Positions 1-8,622 of a DNA stretch of 25,614 bases are shown piece by piece. The stretch covers positions 1 to 25,614 of the forward strand of contig JAPPKP010000016.1 of the NCBI GenBank assembly GCA_028819955.1, in the 5' to 3' direction. The notes beneath the pieces were generated by a model that was given only the letters and a program-made list of their open reading frames with translations, was not told the origin of the DNA and made no database searches. This DNA is from Rhodospirillaceae bacterium. Lineage in GTDB: Bacteria > Pseudomonadota > Alphaproteobacteria > UBA828. Made by a program: the position numbers and the translations under genes. Position 1 is the stretch's first letter, and each line of letters opens with the position of its first letter.

Positions 1-443
1 CCCCGGTGGGCGCCGCCTTCACCTTCATCACGCTCCTGAGCGGGTCGCTCTGGGGGCAGCCGATGTGGGGCACCTGGTGGGTGTGGGACGCGCGGCTCAC
101 CTCGATGCTGATCCTGTTCTTTCTCTATCTCGGCTATATCGCGCTCCACGCCGCCTTCGACGATCCCGCCAAGGGGGCCCGCGTCGCCGCGATCTTGGCG
201 CTGGTGGGCGTCGTCAACGTGCCCATCGTCAAATTCTCGGTCGATTGGTGGAACACCCTGCACCAGCCGGCGACGATCTCGAAGATCGACGCACCGTCGA
301 TCGACAGCTCTATGGTTGCCCCGCTCTTGCTCATGGCGTCGGGCTTTATGGCCTACTACTTGACCGTGCTGATCCCGCGCGTGCGCGCCGAGATTGCGAG
401 CCGACGCATCCGCAATCTGCGGCTCGCTCAGGTATCTCGGTAA
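1..443 (+). CDS. ccmC: Heme exporter protein CcmC, C-terminal part (5' end outside window)
   Basis: CcmC is an inner-membrane component of the System I cytochrome c maturation pathway. It positions heme for loading onto the chaperone CcmE. The visible frame opens without a start codon and gives about 147 residues. It carries the tryptophan-rich signature WGTWWVWDARLT near residues 23-34 of the visible part, which is the heme-handling loop of the family. Later come the conserved WWNTLHQ segment, containing a periplasmic heme-ligand histidine, and several hydrophobic helices. The match to the C-terminal two thirds of the E. coli protein is recognisable by eye. The stop is TAA at 441-443. ccmD, which often follows ccmC, is not seen; the next gene is convergent and ends 40 bp away. 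The family call is very secure; only the missing N-terminus is unknown. Confidence 0.95.
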   Translation, partial: PVGAAFTFITLLSGSLWGQPMWGTWWVWDARLTSMLILFFLYLGYIALHAAFDDPAKGARVAAILALVGVVNVPIVKFSVDWWNTLHQPATISKIDAPSIDSSMVAPLLLMASGFMAYYLTVLIPRVRAEIASRRIRNLRLAQVSR

Positions 444-483
444 GATCCTTGGTCGGCAGTCCGGGCCTGGGTTGCGGCGCAGG

Positions 484-2247
484 CTACTCTGCTTCCGCCG
501 CGCGAAGCTCTGCCCGCCGTATCTCAGTAGCCGCCATATCGACTGAGAGAGCTTCGCTCATGACGACTCCGTAGGCGTCGTAGGCGTGGTCTAAGCAGTA
601 GTAGCCGTCGGCGACATCGTCCCGCACTTGATCGGTCGGCCGCTCCAGCGGGTCACCGTAGCCACCGCCGCCCGGTGTGTAGACGGCAATGCAATCGCCG
701 GTCTTCGTCGGTGTTGCCGGTACCTTGGCGGGCCAGCTCACCACCTCGTCAGGGGTCGCAACGTTCCACTTTTCCAGCCTGCCGACCGTGCCCGGCTCGC
801 CGCCGAGGAAGCCCCAAGGCACGTCCTCGTGGCGATCGGCCTCGTGCACCACATACCCCGGCGTCAGGAAGCGCTGCACCTTGACGATGCCGAGGCCGCC
901 GCGGTGACGGCCCGCGCCCGGCGGCACGTCGTCGCGCAGCTCGTAACGGTCGCAAATCAGCGGCAAGTGCATGCCGAGATCTTCGATCGGATTGTTGCGC
1001 GTGTTGCGCATCAGCTCGTCGATCGAGTCCGGACCGTCGGAAGCCGGCCGGCCGCCGTAGGCCGACTCGTTGATCTCGACCAGGATCCAGTAGTCGCCGC
1101 CGGGCCTGACGCCGGAATAAGCGAAGGCGGAAAGGGTCGCGCCGCAGCCTGCGGTCACCTTATCGGGGATCACCGGGGCGAGCGCCGCGCTGATCAGGTC
1201 CACCAATCGCTGGCACTGGGAGAAGCGCGACTGGCAGGCGGCCGGAAAGGTCGGGTTGAAGATCGAACCCTGCGGCGAAATCACCTCGATCGGTCGGAAG
1301 GACCCCTCGTTCTGCGGGATGTACTCGCTTGTGGTGTAGGTATCGAGCAGGAGCGCGCGGAAGGCGAAGTAGCAGGTGACCTTAGTCGAGCCTTCGAACG
1401 GCACGTTGTAGGCGGTCGGCACCTGCGGCGAGGAGCCGGTGGTGTCGACCACGGCGGAATCGTCCCTGATGCGCACCGTCACCTTGACCGGCAACTGCGT
1501 CTCCCGGTCGACACCGTCGTCGTCGAGGAAGCCCTCCGCCACATAATCCCCGTCTGGGATCTCCCGAATGCGACGGCGCAGCATCCGCTCGGAATAGTCC
1601 ATCAGTTCCGCGGTGGCGGCTTCGACGGTCGCCTTGCCGTAGGTCTCGTAGAGCTCGCGAAAGCGGCGCGCGCCGAGCTCGGCAGAGGCCACCTGCGCCT
1701 CGATATCCCCGGAGACGTCGCGCGGCACCCGCGTGTTGGTCTGAATGTGCTGCCAGAGTGCGCGGTTCAGCTTGCCTTCCTCGTAGAGCTTGATACCCGA
1801 GAACAGCATGCCCTCGGCATAGACGTCCGGGATGTCGATGACGATGCCTGGGCTCGCAGCGCCGAGGTCCACGTGGTGAGCCGTGTTGGCGGAGAACCCG
1901 ACCAGCTCCCCTTCGAAGAAGACCGGCGCGATGCAGCAAATGTCGGGCACGTGGCTCGCACCGTGATAGGGATGGTTGTGCAGCACCACGTCTCCCGGGC
2001 GCCAATCGCCGTGCATGGTGCGCTCCACCCCCCGCAGATAGCCGGGGATGGACCCGATGTGCATCGGCGTCGAGTCCGATTCGCAGAGCGTGTTGAAGTC
2101 GCGGTCGAAGAGCCCGGCGCCGAGGTCCTCCGATTCGCGGATGATCGAGGAATAGGACATGCGGTAGAGCACATGCCCCATCTCCTTGGCGATCGTGTGG
2201 AGGGCGCCGCCAATGACCTGGAGCGTGATAGGATCCACGTTCGTCAT
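484..2247 (-). CDS. Hydantoinase B/oxoprolinase family protein (orphan HyuB-like)
   Basis: This is a 587-residue member of the HyuB family, the partner subunit of ATP-dependent hydantoinases, 5-oxoprolinases, caprolactamase and acetone/acetophenone carboxylases. It starts MTNVDPITLQVIGGAL, the usual family N-terminus. Residues 91-102 read NHPYHGASHVPD, the family segment normally written NDPY-GG-THLPD, with His92 where Asp is usual. The C-terminus has the glycine-rich PGGGGYGDP stretch. The length is normal for the family. The ATG at 2245-2247 lies 11 bp after the accA stop, so it is probably co-transcribed with accA. No HyuA gene lies beside it; the HyuA-HyuB pair at the right end is a separate, clearly divergent copy. 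The substrate cannot be read from sequence. The family call is firm, the function open. Confidence 0.9.
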   Translation of the reverse strand: MTNVDPITLQVIGGALHTIAKEMGHVLYRMSYSSIIRESEDLGAGLFDRDFNTLCESDSTPMHIGSIPGYLRGVERTMHGDWRPGDVVLHNHPYHGASHVPDICCIAPVFFEGELVGFSANTAHHVDLGAASPGIVIDIPDVYAEGMLFSGIKLYEEGKLNRALWQHIQTNTRVPRDVSGDIEAQVASAELGARRFRELYETYGKATVEAATAELMDYSERMLRRRIREIPDGDYVAEGFLDDDGVDRETQLPVKVTVRIRDDSAVVDTTGSSPQVPTAYNVPFEGSTKVTCYFAFRALLLDTYTTSEYIPQNEGSFRPIEVISPQGSIFNPTFPAACQSRFSQCQRLVDLISAALAPVIPDKVTAGCGATLSAFAYSGVRPGGDYWILVEINESAYGGRPASDGPDSIDELMRNTRNNPIEDLGMHLPLICDRYELRDDVPPGAGRHRGGLGIVKVQRFLTPGYVVHEADRHEDVPWGFLGGEPGTVGRLEKWNVATPDEVVSWPAKVPATPTKTGDCIAVYTPGGGGYGDPLERPTDQVRDDVADGYYCLDHAYDAYGVVMSEALSVDMAATEIRRAELRAAEAE

Positions 2248-2258
2248 CGGCCGTAGGT

Positions 2259-3215
2259 CTAGCCTTCGGCGATGCTACCGAGTTCCAGGTACTTTTCCCG
2301 CCGCTGGCTGCGCAGGGCCGCACCGTCGAGCCCGCGCAGGTCGGCGAAAGCCTTCTCAAGTGCTGCACCGGCCTCGTCTATCGCGCGCGCCGCGTCCCTA
2401 TGGGCTCCGCCCACGGGCTCCGACACGATATCGTCGATCACCCCGAGCCCGTGCAGATCCTCCGCGGTGAGCCTCAACGCTTCCGCCGCAGTCTCCGCCA
2501 GGGCTGCGTCGCGCCATAGGATGGACGCGCAGCCTTCGGGCGAGATCACCGAATATATCGCGTGCTCCATCATCAGCACGCGGTTGGCGACGCCCAGAGC
2601 GATGGCCCCGCCCGAGCCGCCCTCGCCGATGATGAGAGCGACCACCGGCACCCTGACGTCGAGACTAGCCTCGATACAGCGTGCGATGGCCTCGGCTTGC
2701 CCTCGCTCCTCGGCGCCGACTCCGGGATAGGCGCCTGGCGTGTCGATCAGTGTCAGCACGGGCACCTGAAAGCGTTCTGCCAGCCGCAGAAGACGCGACG
2801 CCTTGCGGTAGCCTTCTGGGTTGGCCATGCCGAAGTTGTGTGTGACCCGGCCCTCTGTGTCGGCGCCCTTCTCCTGGCCGATCACCATGGTGGTGTGGCC
2901 GCGGAAGCGCCCAAGGCCACCGATGACCGCGCGGTCTTCACCGAAAGCTCTGTCGCCTGCCAGCGGCACAAAGTCCGTGACGAGGCGGGAGATGTAGTCG
3001 GAGCAGTGCGGTCTTAGCTGATGGCGGGCGACCTGCGTCTTTTGCCAGGGGGTGAGGCGGTTGTAGGTCTGCCTCAGCAGCCGGTCGACCTTGCCCTCGA
3101 GGCGCGAAACCTCGTCGAGCATGTTGACGCCGCTGTCGTCGCTGAGGTGGCGAAGCTCCTGGAGCTTGCCTTCGATCTCCGCGATCGGCTTCTCGAAGTC
3201 GAGGTAACTATTCAT
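2259..3215 (-). CDS. accA: Acetyl-CoA carboxylase carboxyltransferase subunit alpha
   Basis: AccA is the alpha half of the carboxyltransferase that moves CO2 from biotin on AccB to acetyl-CoA, giving malonyl-CoA for fatty acid synthesis in the cytoplasm. The 318-residue product begins [17 protein letters not shown], the classic family N-terminus. It has the carboxyltransferase core with [18 protein letters not shown], followed by [12 protein letters not shown] and [15 protein letters not shown] chose the ATG at 3213-3215 because it matches the family start. An in-frame GTG four codons upstream (3225-3227) is possible but adds non-conserved residues. The length is typical. It sits downstream of the CorB-like gene and directly upstream of the orphan hyuB-like gene on the same strand. 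Confidence 0.96.
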   Translation of the reverse strand: MNSYLDFEKPIAEIEGKLQELRHLSDDSGVNMLDEVSRLEGKVDRLLRQTYNRLTPWQKTQVARHQLRPHCSDYISRLVTDFVPLAGDRAFGEDRAVIGGLGRFRGHTTMVIGQEKGADTEGRVTHNFGMANPEGYRKASRLLRLAERFQVPVLTLIDTPGAYPGVGAEERGQAEAIARCIEASLDVRVPVVALIIGEGGSGGAIALGVANRVLMMEHAIYSVISPEGCASILWRDAALAETAAEALRLTAEDLHGLGVIDDIVSEPVGGAHRDAARAIDEAGAALEKAFADLRGLDGAALRSQRREKYLELGSIAEG

Positions 3216-3349
3216 CGACTCGCCCACTGACCCGCTTCATGTATAGCACGAGGCGCCGTTCCGGCAATCGGAACCTCTATGCGTCGGGGCATGCTCACGC
3301 CAGCAGCATATGGGTAGCGTGCGGCGCGTGCGCAACCAGTAGGCGCACC

Positions 3350-4636
3350 TCAGCCGCTTGGCCGAGCGGGGCCATGCGGGCGTGGGATCACGCGGAGCCG
3401 GGTGATCTGATTGCGCTTGCGGGCACGGACTTCAAAGGTAAAGCCATAGAGCGAGAAAGAATCGCCAATCTCCGGGATCTCCTGTGCCTCGTTCAGCACA
3501 AGGCCTGCAATGGTTGCTGCCTCCTCGTCCGGAAGATCCCAGTCGTAGGCCCGATTCAGATCGCGAATCGCGACCGTTCCGGGAATCAGCAGTGAGCCGT
3601 CCGCCCTCTCAACCACTCCGCCGCGCGCGACATCGTGCTCGTCAACAATCTCGCCAACGATTTCTTCGATGATGTCCTCTAGGGTCACGAGCCCCATCAG
3701 CGAGCCGTATTCGTCAACGATGAGGGCGAAATGAGCCCTCCGCTCGCGGAATGCGTCAAGTTGCTCCTCAAGCGGCGTGGTCTCCGGGACAAACCAGGGC
3801 TCGGTCACAATGGCCATGACGTCGAGGCGGTCGAGGTCGGCGAGGTTCTCGTGCACCGCCCGCAAAAGGTCCTTGGCGTTCAGCACGCCGACGATGTTGT
3901 CCGGCTCGCCCTTCCAGACCGGCAAGCGCGTGTAAGGGCTGCGAACGACTTGGTTGAGGATGTTCGAGGGCGACGCCTCGGCGTCAACCATCTCCATGGT
4001 CTTGCGATGGGTCATGACCGCGCCGACATCGACCTCGTCGAGGTCCAGGATGCTGTGGAGCATGTCGCGCTCATGCTTGACCATGGCGCCCTCCTGCGCC
4101 TGCAACGTAATGGTGCCGCGCAGCTCTTCCTCGGCGGCGCTTGCCGTCCTCGGTCCTTGGGAGGCCCCGGCCGCGCTAAGCGTCGCCGAGACCACCAGAC
4201 GCACCGCGCCGACGATGGGGGAGAGCAGCCATACGATAGGGCCGAGCATCGGCGCCACCCTGAGAGCAACGCGGTCTGCATCCCGGATTGCGTACGTCTT
4301 GGGCAGTACTTCGGCAAACACCAAGATGACGAGGGTCATGCCGATCGTCGCATAAGCCACGCCAGCGTCGCCCACGACCGAAATCAGGACGCTGGTTGCC
4401 AGGGCCGATGCGAGGATGTTGACGGCGTTATTGCCAAGCAGGATCGCGCCGATCAGCCGCTCACGATCGTCGGTGAGCCGCGCCACCGCACGTGCACGCC
4501 GGTCGCCCGCGCCGGCAAGATGGTGCATGCGCGGGCGGGAGGCCGCAGTCAACGCGGTCTCGGATCCGGAGAAAAAACCCGATAGCGCAATCAGCAAGCC
4601 GATTGCGCCGATGGTGATGGCAGTCTCGGTGGTCAT
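3350..4636 (-). CDS. CorB/CNNM-type membrane protein (DUF21-CBS-CorC, 'hemolysin family')
   Basis: This is a 428-residue membrane protein of the CNNM/CorB/HlyC group, implicated in divalent cation (Mg2+) transport. The old 'hemolysin' label is not supported by function. Residues 1-180 form the DUF21 membrane domain, with SGFFSGSETALTAAS near the N-terminus and ILLGNNAVNILASALAT, both hallmark stretches. Two CBS motifs follow at roughly 205-330, including VDEYGSLMGLVTLEDIIEEIVGEI (quoted in part by function: the second CBS repeat). A C-terminal CorC/HlyC domain ends near residue 420. The ATG is at 4634-4636, about 30 bp after the aroB stop, so it probably belongs to the aroK-aroB transcription unit. 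Next to aroB this is a familiar arrangement in alphaproteobacteria. It cannot be assigned to a specific cation from sequence. Confidence 0.93.
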   Translation of the reverse strand: MTTETAITIGAIGLLIALSGFFSGSETALTAASRPRMHHLAGAGDRRARAVARLTDDRERLIGAILLGNNAVNILASALATSVLISVVGDAGVAYATIGMTLVILVFAEVLPKTYAIRDADRVALRVAPMLGPIVWLLSPIVGAVRLVVSATLSAAGASQGPRTASAAEEELRGTITLQAQEGAMVKHERDMLHSILDLDEVDVGAVMTHRKTMEMVDAEASPSNILNQVVRSPYTRLPVWKGEPDNIVGVLNAKDLLRAVHENLADLDRLDVMAIVTEPWFVPETTPLEEQLDAFRERRAHFALIVDEYGSLMGLVTLEDIIEEIVGEIVDEHDVARGGVVERADGSLLIPGTVAIRDLNRAYDWDLPDEEAATIAGLVLNEAQEIPEIGDSFSLYGFTFEVRARKRNQITRLRVIPRPHGPARPSG

Positions 4637-4666
4637 GGTTGTGTCGTCGGGAATTGTGGCGGGGGA

Positions 4667-5833
4667 TCAACGGGAAGCGGACCGGCCTCCTTCGCCGAAG
4701 GCTCGTTCGAGCACGGCACGAAGTGACTCGTGCGGGACATCCTGGCTGAGGAACGCTCGCCCGATGCCACGTGTCAGTACGAACGTCATCCGTCCGTCCT
4801 GCACCTTCTTGTCATGCTTCATGCGATCGATCAGCGTCTGTGCGTCCCAGCGAATGGCGGGGAGGGCGCTGGCCTCGCTCGGCAACCCGACTTCGCGGAA
4901 ATGGGCCGCTACGCGTCCCGCATCGCCCTCGTCGCAGAGGTCGAGTGCTGCGGAGAGCCGATGTGCGAGGACGATGCCGTAGGCCACCGCCTCGCCATGC
5001 AAGAGCGATCCGTCATAGCCGGCTTCCGCCTCCAGGGCGTGGGCGAAGGTATGGCCCAAATTGAGCAAGGCCCGGCTGCCGCTCTCACGCTCGTCTTCGG
5101 CGACGATGCGTGCCTTGGCGCGGCAGGAGCGGGCCACGGCCGACTGCAGTAGATCCCGATCGCCGTCGACGAGCGCCGCGCCGTTTTGTTCTAGCCAGGC
5201 GAAGAAGGAGGGGTCGTCGATCAGGCCGTACTTCACGACCTCGGCATAGCCAGCCCGCCGCTCACGCGGCGGCAGAGTTCCAAGAGTCGCCACGTCGGCG
5301 AGCACGAGGCGCGGTTGGTAGAACGTGCCGATCAGGTTCTTGCCGTGGGTGCTGTTCACTCCGGTTTTTCCGCCGACGCCGCTGTCCACCTGAGCGAGGA
5401 GCGTCGTTGGAATCTGAACGAAGGGTACGCCACGCAGCAGTATGCTCGCCGCGAAGCCAGTAAGGTCGCCGACGACTCCGCCTCCCAGCGCCACCAGCAC
5501 GGTTTTCCGCTCAATTCCGCGGCCGAGGATGTTATCCAGCACGCCACCGAGCGTCGCCATGTCTTTGCTTTGCTCGCCCGACTCGACGACCAATTGGGAG
5601 CTTGAGAAGCCCGCTTCCTGCAGGGAGCAGAGGGCCGCGTCGAGATAGCGTTCTGCCACGACGCGGTCGGTAACCACAACTGCCGAGCGGCCAGGGAGAA
5701 TCGGGGCCATGAGCCGCCCGGCCTTCTGCACGAGGCCGACGCCCACCAAGATGTCGTAGCTGCGTGGGCCGAGCTCGACGTGTACCGTCTCCAGGTCTTG
5801 ATCGATTCGTGGGTCGGGATCCGACGTATTCAC
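4667..5833 (-). CDS. aroB: 3-dehydroquinate synthase
   Basis: AroB converts DAHP to 3-dehydroquinate, the second step of the shikimate pathway, using NAD+ and a metal ion in the cytoplasm. The 388-residue product has the NAD-binding GGGVVGDLTGFAAS segment. It also has PTTLLAQVDSGVGGKTGVN, the AEVVKYGLI segment and the metal-ligand motifs NLGHTFAHALE and LLHGEAVAYG. The frame stays open upstream to 5905. I prefer GTG at 5831-5833: it begins just after the aroK stop, has GAGG about nine bases upstream, and gives a near-normal length. The 5905 start would overlap aroK and add an arginine-rich, non-conserved tail. The four-base gap to aroK points to translational coupling. The CorB-like gene follows. 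Confidence 0.95.
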   Translation of the reverse strand: MNTSDPDPRIDQDLETVHVELGPRSYDILVGVGLVQKAGRLMAPILPGRSAVVVTDRVVAERYLDAALCSLQEAGFSSSQLVVESGEQSKDMATLGGVLDNILGRGIERKTVLVALGGGVVGDLTGFAASILLRGVPFVQIPTTLLAQVDSGVGGKTGVNSTHGKNLIGTFYQPRLVLADVATLGTLPPRERRAGYAEVVKYGLIDDPSFFAWLEQNGAALVDGDRDLLQSAVARSCRAKARIVAEDERESGSRALLNLGHTFAHALEAEAGYDGSLLHGEAVAYGIVLAHRLSAALDLCDEGDAGRVAAHFREVGLPSEASALPAIRWDAQTLIDRMKHDKKVQDGRMTFVLTRGIGRAFLSQDVPHESLRAVLERAFGEGGRSASR

Positions 5834-5837
5834 CGGA

Positions 5838-6431
5838 TCAGGCCTCGATCCTCGCCGACGGCGGGTCCGAACCCGGCTCTCTCCGCCGTGCTTTGACGTG
5901 CGCACCGACTGCGCCCAGCACTGCCTCTACCGTCTGTTCGTGCGGTCCGTCCCTACTTTCCACGACAACATCGGACTCGGCATAAATCGGGTGTCGCTCG
6001 TCCATCAGCCGTTGCAGGATTGAGCGAGGATCGCCGCCGGCCAGCAACGGGCGGTCGTTGCGCCGCGAGACGCGGGAGACCAGCAACTCGAGATCAGCGC
6101 GTAGCCAGACCGATATGCCGCATTCCCGGATCGCAGATCGCGTTTCCGGGTCCATGAATGCACCCCCGCCGGTCGCCAGCACATGGGGCGGGCGGGCGAG
6201 CAGCCGGGCGATGACCCGCCGCTCGCCGTCTCGGAACGCCGCTTCCCCATGGATTTCGAATATGTCCGAGATCGAGCATCCCGCGGCGCGTTCGATTTCC
6301 TCGTCGGCATCCACGAACGGCAAGCCGAGCCGGCTGGCGAGTCGACGGCCAATCGCGCTCTTGCCGGCGCCCATCAGGCCCACGAGGATGATCGAGCAGT
6401 CTATCCGCGGGCACCCTCCATTTGCCGCCAT
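5838..6431 (-). CDS. aroK: Shikimate kinase
   Basis: Shikimate kinase phosphorylates shikimate at the 3-OH with ATP. From the chosen ATG (6429-6431) the protein has 197 residues. The P-loop GLMGAGKS lies at 18-25, followed by VDADEEIE (shikimate-binding Asp) and the RDGERRVI segment. GGG is at 88-90 and the lid Arg in RNDRPLL lies around 124-130. The frame stays open to a GTG at 6534-6536, but that extra 35-residue leader (tryptophan and cysteine-rich) is not typical of the family. The C-terminal 30 residues are basic and poorly conserved. It forms a coupled pair with aroB and is divergent from the miniprotein/xerD operon. Confidence 0.94.
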   Translation of the reverse strand: MAANGGCPRIDCSIILVGLMGAGKSAIGRRLASRLGLPFVDADEEIERAAGCSISDIFEIHGEAAFRDGERRVIARLLARPPHVLATGGGAFMDPETRSAIRECGISVWLRADLELLVSRVSRRNDRPLLAGGDPRSILQRLMDERHPIYAESDVVVESRDGPHEQTVEAVLGAVGAHVKARRREPGSDPPSARIEA

Positions 6432-6598
6432 CGGCTCAGGCGCGCGCTCCGCCGCGCCCTGCCGCGCATCGTTGAAGCACTGCTTCCGCGCCGATAGACT
6501 GCCACACCATCGCCATAATCCGATTCTAACACACAAGCGTCGAATGCCTCCCGGCTGATTCAGCTTCGATGCTTGGTCAGGAGTGAGAGCACGTCCCC

Positions 6599-6727
6599 TT
6601 GAGAGTCCTCGTCATCATCCTCTTGCTCATCATCGGCGGCGGAATCGGGTTTCTACTGACCTGGGATATCCCACCGCCGCCCGGTCCGGTCGAAAAGGTG
6701 CTGTCCAATGACCGATTCGAGAAGTGA
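6599..6727 (+). CDS. 42-residue single-pass membrane miniprotein (hypothetical)
   Basis: This short frame has 42 codons plus stop. It starts at TTG 6599-6601; an in-frame TGA at 6584-6586 excludes anything longer. GAGAG at 6585-6589 is a usable ribosome-binding site. The product starts [15 protein letters not shown], a clear N-terminal membrane helix (about residues 3-20). A proline-rich [12 protein letters not shown] segment and a short polar tail ending NDRFEK follow. Miniproteins with this layout (helix, then WDIP and a VEK...DRF-like end) occur near aroK/xerD in Rhodospirillales as I recall them, always without a function. Its TGA overlaps the GTG of the next gene by four bases (6724-6727), which argues it is translated. 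The function is unknown. Confidence 0.7.
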   Translation: MRVLVIILLLIIGGGIGFLLTWDIPPPPGPVEKVLSNDRFEK

Positions 6728-8622
6728 GAGCGCCACCGGGTAGTCAAATGCGGCGACTTCCCTTTTCCTTTCCGATTGTTAGCGGCCGACGATGGCCTGC
6801 GCTTGGCGGCGCGATCCTTTGTGCGTCGGTGCTGCTGACTGCGTCGATGAACGAGCTTATCGCGCAGGACGCCGATGAGCCGCTGCGCTTGATGCCGGAC
6901 CGGCAGGACGAGGCCGACGACGAGCGCACGGAGCCCGGTGGAGCCGATGGCATGCTTTCGGACGCCGAATCGGGAATGGTGGTGGAGGAGGTTACAGCGC
7001 CCGAGTCGTCCGATCCCGGATCGACCAAGCCAGGCATCGAGGTTGGTTCACTCGAGGCGATCGACCCGGACGCGGCCGGCGTGCGCATGCCGGGAATCGA
7101 ACCGTTGCCGGGCGACTTCTGGTCCGGCTCGCACCGCTCGCGGATTGAAGCCTTGCTGCAGCGCCTGCCGGCTGCGGTGCCCTCCATCGCGTCGCGGCGG
7201 CTTGCGCTGGCGCTTCTCACCTCGCCGGCGCAACCGCCTGCAGGGCGGGGCGAGGCGGGAGCGCTGGTTCTCGCGCGGGTCGGGCGCTTGGTCGCCATGG
7301 GTGCGCGCGATGCTGCTTTAGCTCTGCTGGAGAGCGCGGGGCCGGAGGGCGGTCAAACCCTGAGTGCCCAGATCGAAAACGACCGCCTGCTTGCCGAGTT
7401 CGACCTTGACGCCGCATGCGAGCGGATCCTGGGCAAGGCGGGTCGGGCCGGCGATGGATATTGGCGGCGGATGCGCATTCTCTGTCAGGCGCACGGCGGC
7501 TTGATCGAGGCCGCAACGCTGGGCCTGGAATTGTTGAGCGAAACCGATACCGCACCCGATCAGGTGTTCGACGATACGATTTACGCCATGGCAGGGTTGG
7601 CGGAACCGGTCGTGGACCCTCTCGCCGATCCGACTCCCCTACGAGTCGCGGCCAGGCGGCTCGCACAATTAGCGATCCCCGGAGAAGCGACGGCGCGGGC
7701 TGCGCCGGATGTGCTGCCCACGATTGCAGGTGCGCCGGAGTCTCTGCCGGAAATCAGGCTTGCAGCGGCGGAGCGCGCGGAGGCGGCCGGCACGCTTCCC
7801 ATCGAGGCGCTTCGGGCTCTCTATCGTTCCATGGCGTTCTCACCGGAGGAGCGCGCCGATGCCCTGGAGCAGGTCGAAGCACTGGAGCCCCCGCTCGGCC
7901 GCTCCCTCATGCTTCAGGCGATCGAGGCGCAGACTGCGCCCGCCTTACGGGCGGAGCTGCTGGCAGTGGCGCTTTCTCTCGCCGAGGCGCAGGGCGCCCA
8001 CGGGACGATGGCGCGCGCGCTGACGCATCTGGTGCGAACAGTTACGCCAGCGCCTGAGCACGGCTGGTTCAGCGGTGCAGCCGGGCGTGCCCTGATGGCA
8101 GCCGGGGACCATGAGGCGGCCGCAGCGTGGTATGCGCTGGCCAGCGAGGAGGCGCCACGAGATGCGGACGCGGCGCGCTCCGCTGTCCGGCTCTGGCCCC
8201 TGATGCTCCTGAGTGCTCAAGAGAGCTACCTGAAGAGGGCGCCCTTCGAGGCGTGGCTGACGTTGCGCGCCGATAAGGGAGGGGAGGCCGTCGCGCTCGC
8301 GCGCGCCAACTGGTTAGCGGTCTTGGTCGATGCTCTTGGCGGCCGAATCGACCCCGAGGTCTGGGATCGCCTGATGCTCGACGAGCGACCGGTGGCGGCA
8401 CGCGCCCCTGTGCCGGCGCTGGCGAACGGCCTCCAGAAAGCGGCCAAGGGAGGGCAACTCGGCGAAACCGTCCTGCTGGCTCTGCTCTTGCTCGGCGATA
8501 ATGGCCCTGCCGCTGCTGGCATTGCGACGGTTGGGCCGGTGGTTTCCAGCCTCGTCAGTACCGGCCTGCGCGAGGAGGCGCGGGCGATCGCCCTGGAGGC
8601 GGCGCTCGCGGCGGGTCTTTGA
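6724..8622 (+). CDS. Large exported protein of unknown function with alpha-helical repeats
   Basis: The product has 632 residues and belongs to no enzyme family I recognise. A basic N-terminus followed by a hydrophobic stretch (about residues 26-42) looks like a signal peptide or membrane anchor. Next comes an acidic, low-complexity, proline- and serine-containing region to about residue 120. The rest is alanine/leucine-rich helix, with TPR-like pieces such as AGDHEAAAAWYALASEEAP, so a periplasmic helical-repeat scaffold is plausible. GTG 6724 overlaps the miniprotein stop (GTGA); ATG at 6748-6750 is an alternative that keeps the signal peptide. The stop overlaps the xerC/D start by three bases, so all three genes are probably coupled. 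No catalytic motif is seen. Confidence 0.8.
   Translation: MRAPPGSQMRRLPFSFPIVSGRRWPALGGAILCASVLLTASMNELIAQDADEPLRLMPDRQDEADDERTEPGGADGMLSDAESGMVVEEVTAPESSDPGSTKPGIEVGSLEAIDPDAAGVRMPGIEPLPGDFWSGSHRSRIEALLQRLPAAVPSIASRRLALALLTSPAQPPAGRGEAGALVLARVGRLVAMGARDAALALLESAGPEGGQTLSAQIENDRLLAEFDLDAACERILGKAGRAGDGYWRRMRILCQAHGGLIEAATLGLELLSETDTAPDQVFDDTIYAMAGLAEPVVDPLADPTPLRVAARRLAQLAIPGEATARAAPDVLPTIAGAPESLPEIRLAAAERAEAAGTLPIEALRALYRSMAFSPEERADALEQVEALEPPLGRSLMLQAIEAQTAPALRAELLAVALSLAEAQGAHGTMARALTHLVRTVTPAPEHGWFSGAAGRALMAAGDHEAAAAWYALASEEAPRDADAARSAVRLWPLMLLSAQESYLKRAPFEAWLTLRADKGGEAVALARANWLAVLVDALGGRIDPEVWDRLMLDERPVAARAPVPALANGLQKAAKGGQLGETVLLALLLLGDNGPAAAGIATVGPVVSSLVSTGLREEARAIALEAALAAGL

Noticed and set aside
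628..2256. Long open frame (about 540 codons) on the plus strand opposite the HyuB-like gene
   Set aside because: It mirrors the codon structure of the real gene and its translation is arginine/histidine-rich without any family motif. This is a typical shadow in GC-rich DNA.
3321..3357. Stem-loop near the end of the CorB-like gene as terminator
   Set aside because: The two short stems are interrupted by unequal bulges, overlap the coding end and have no T-run.
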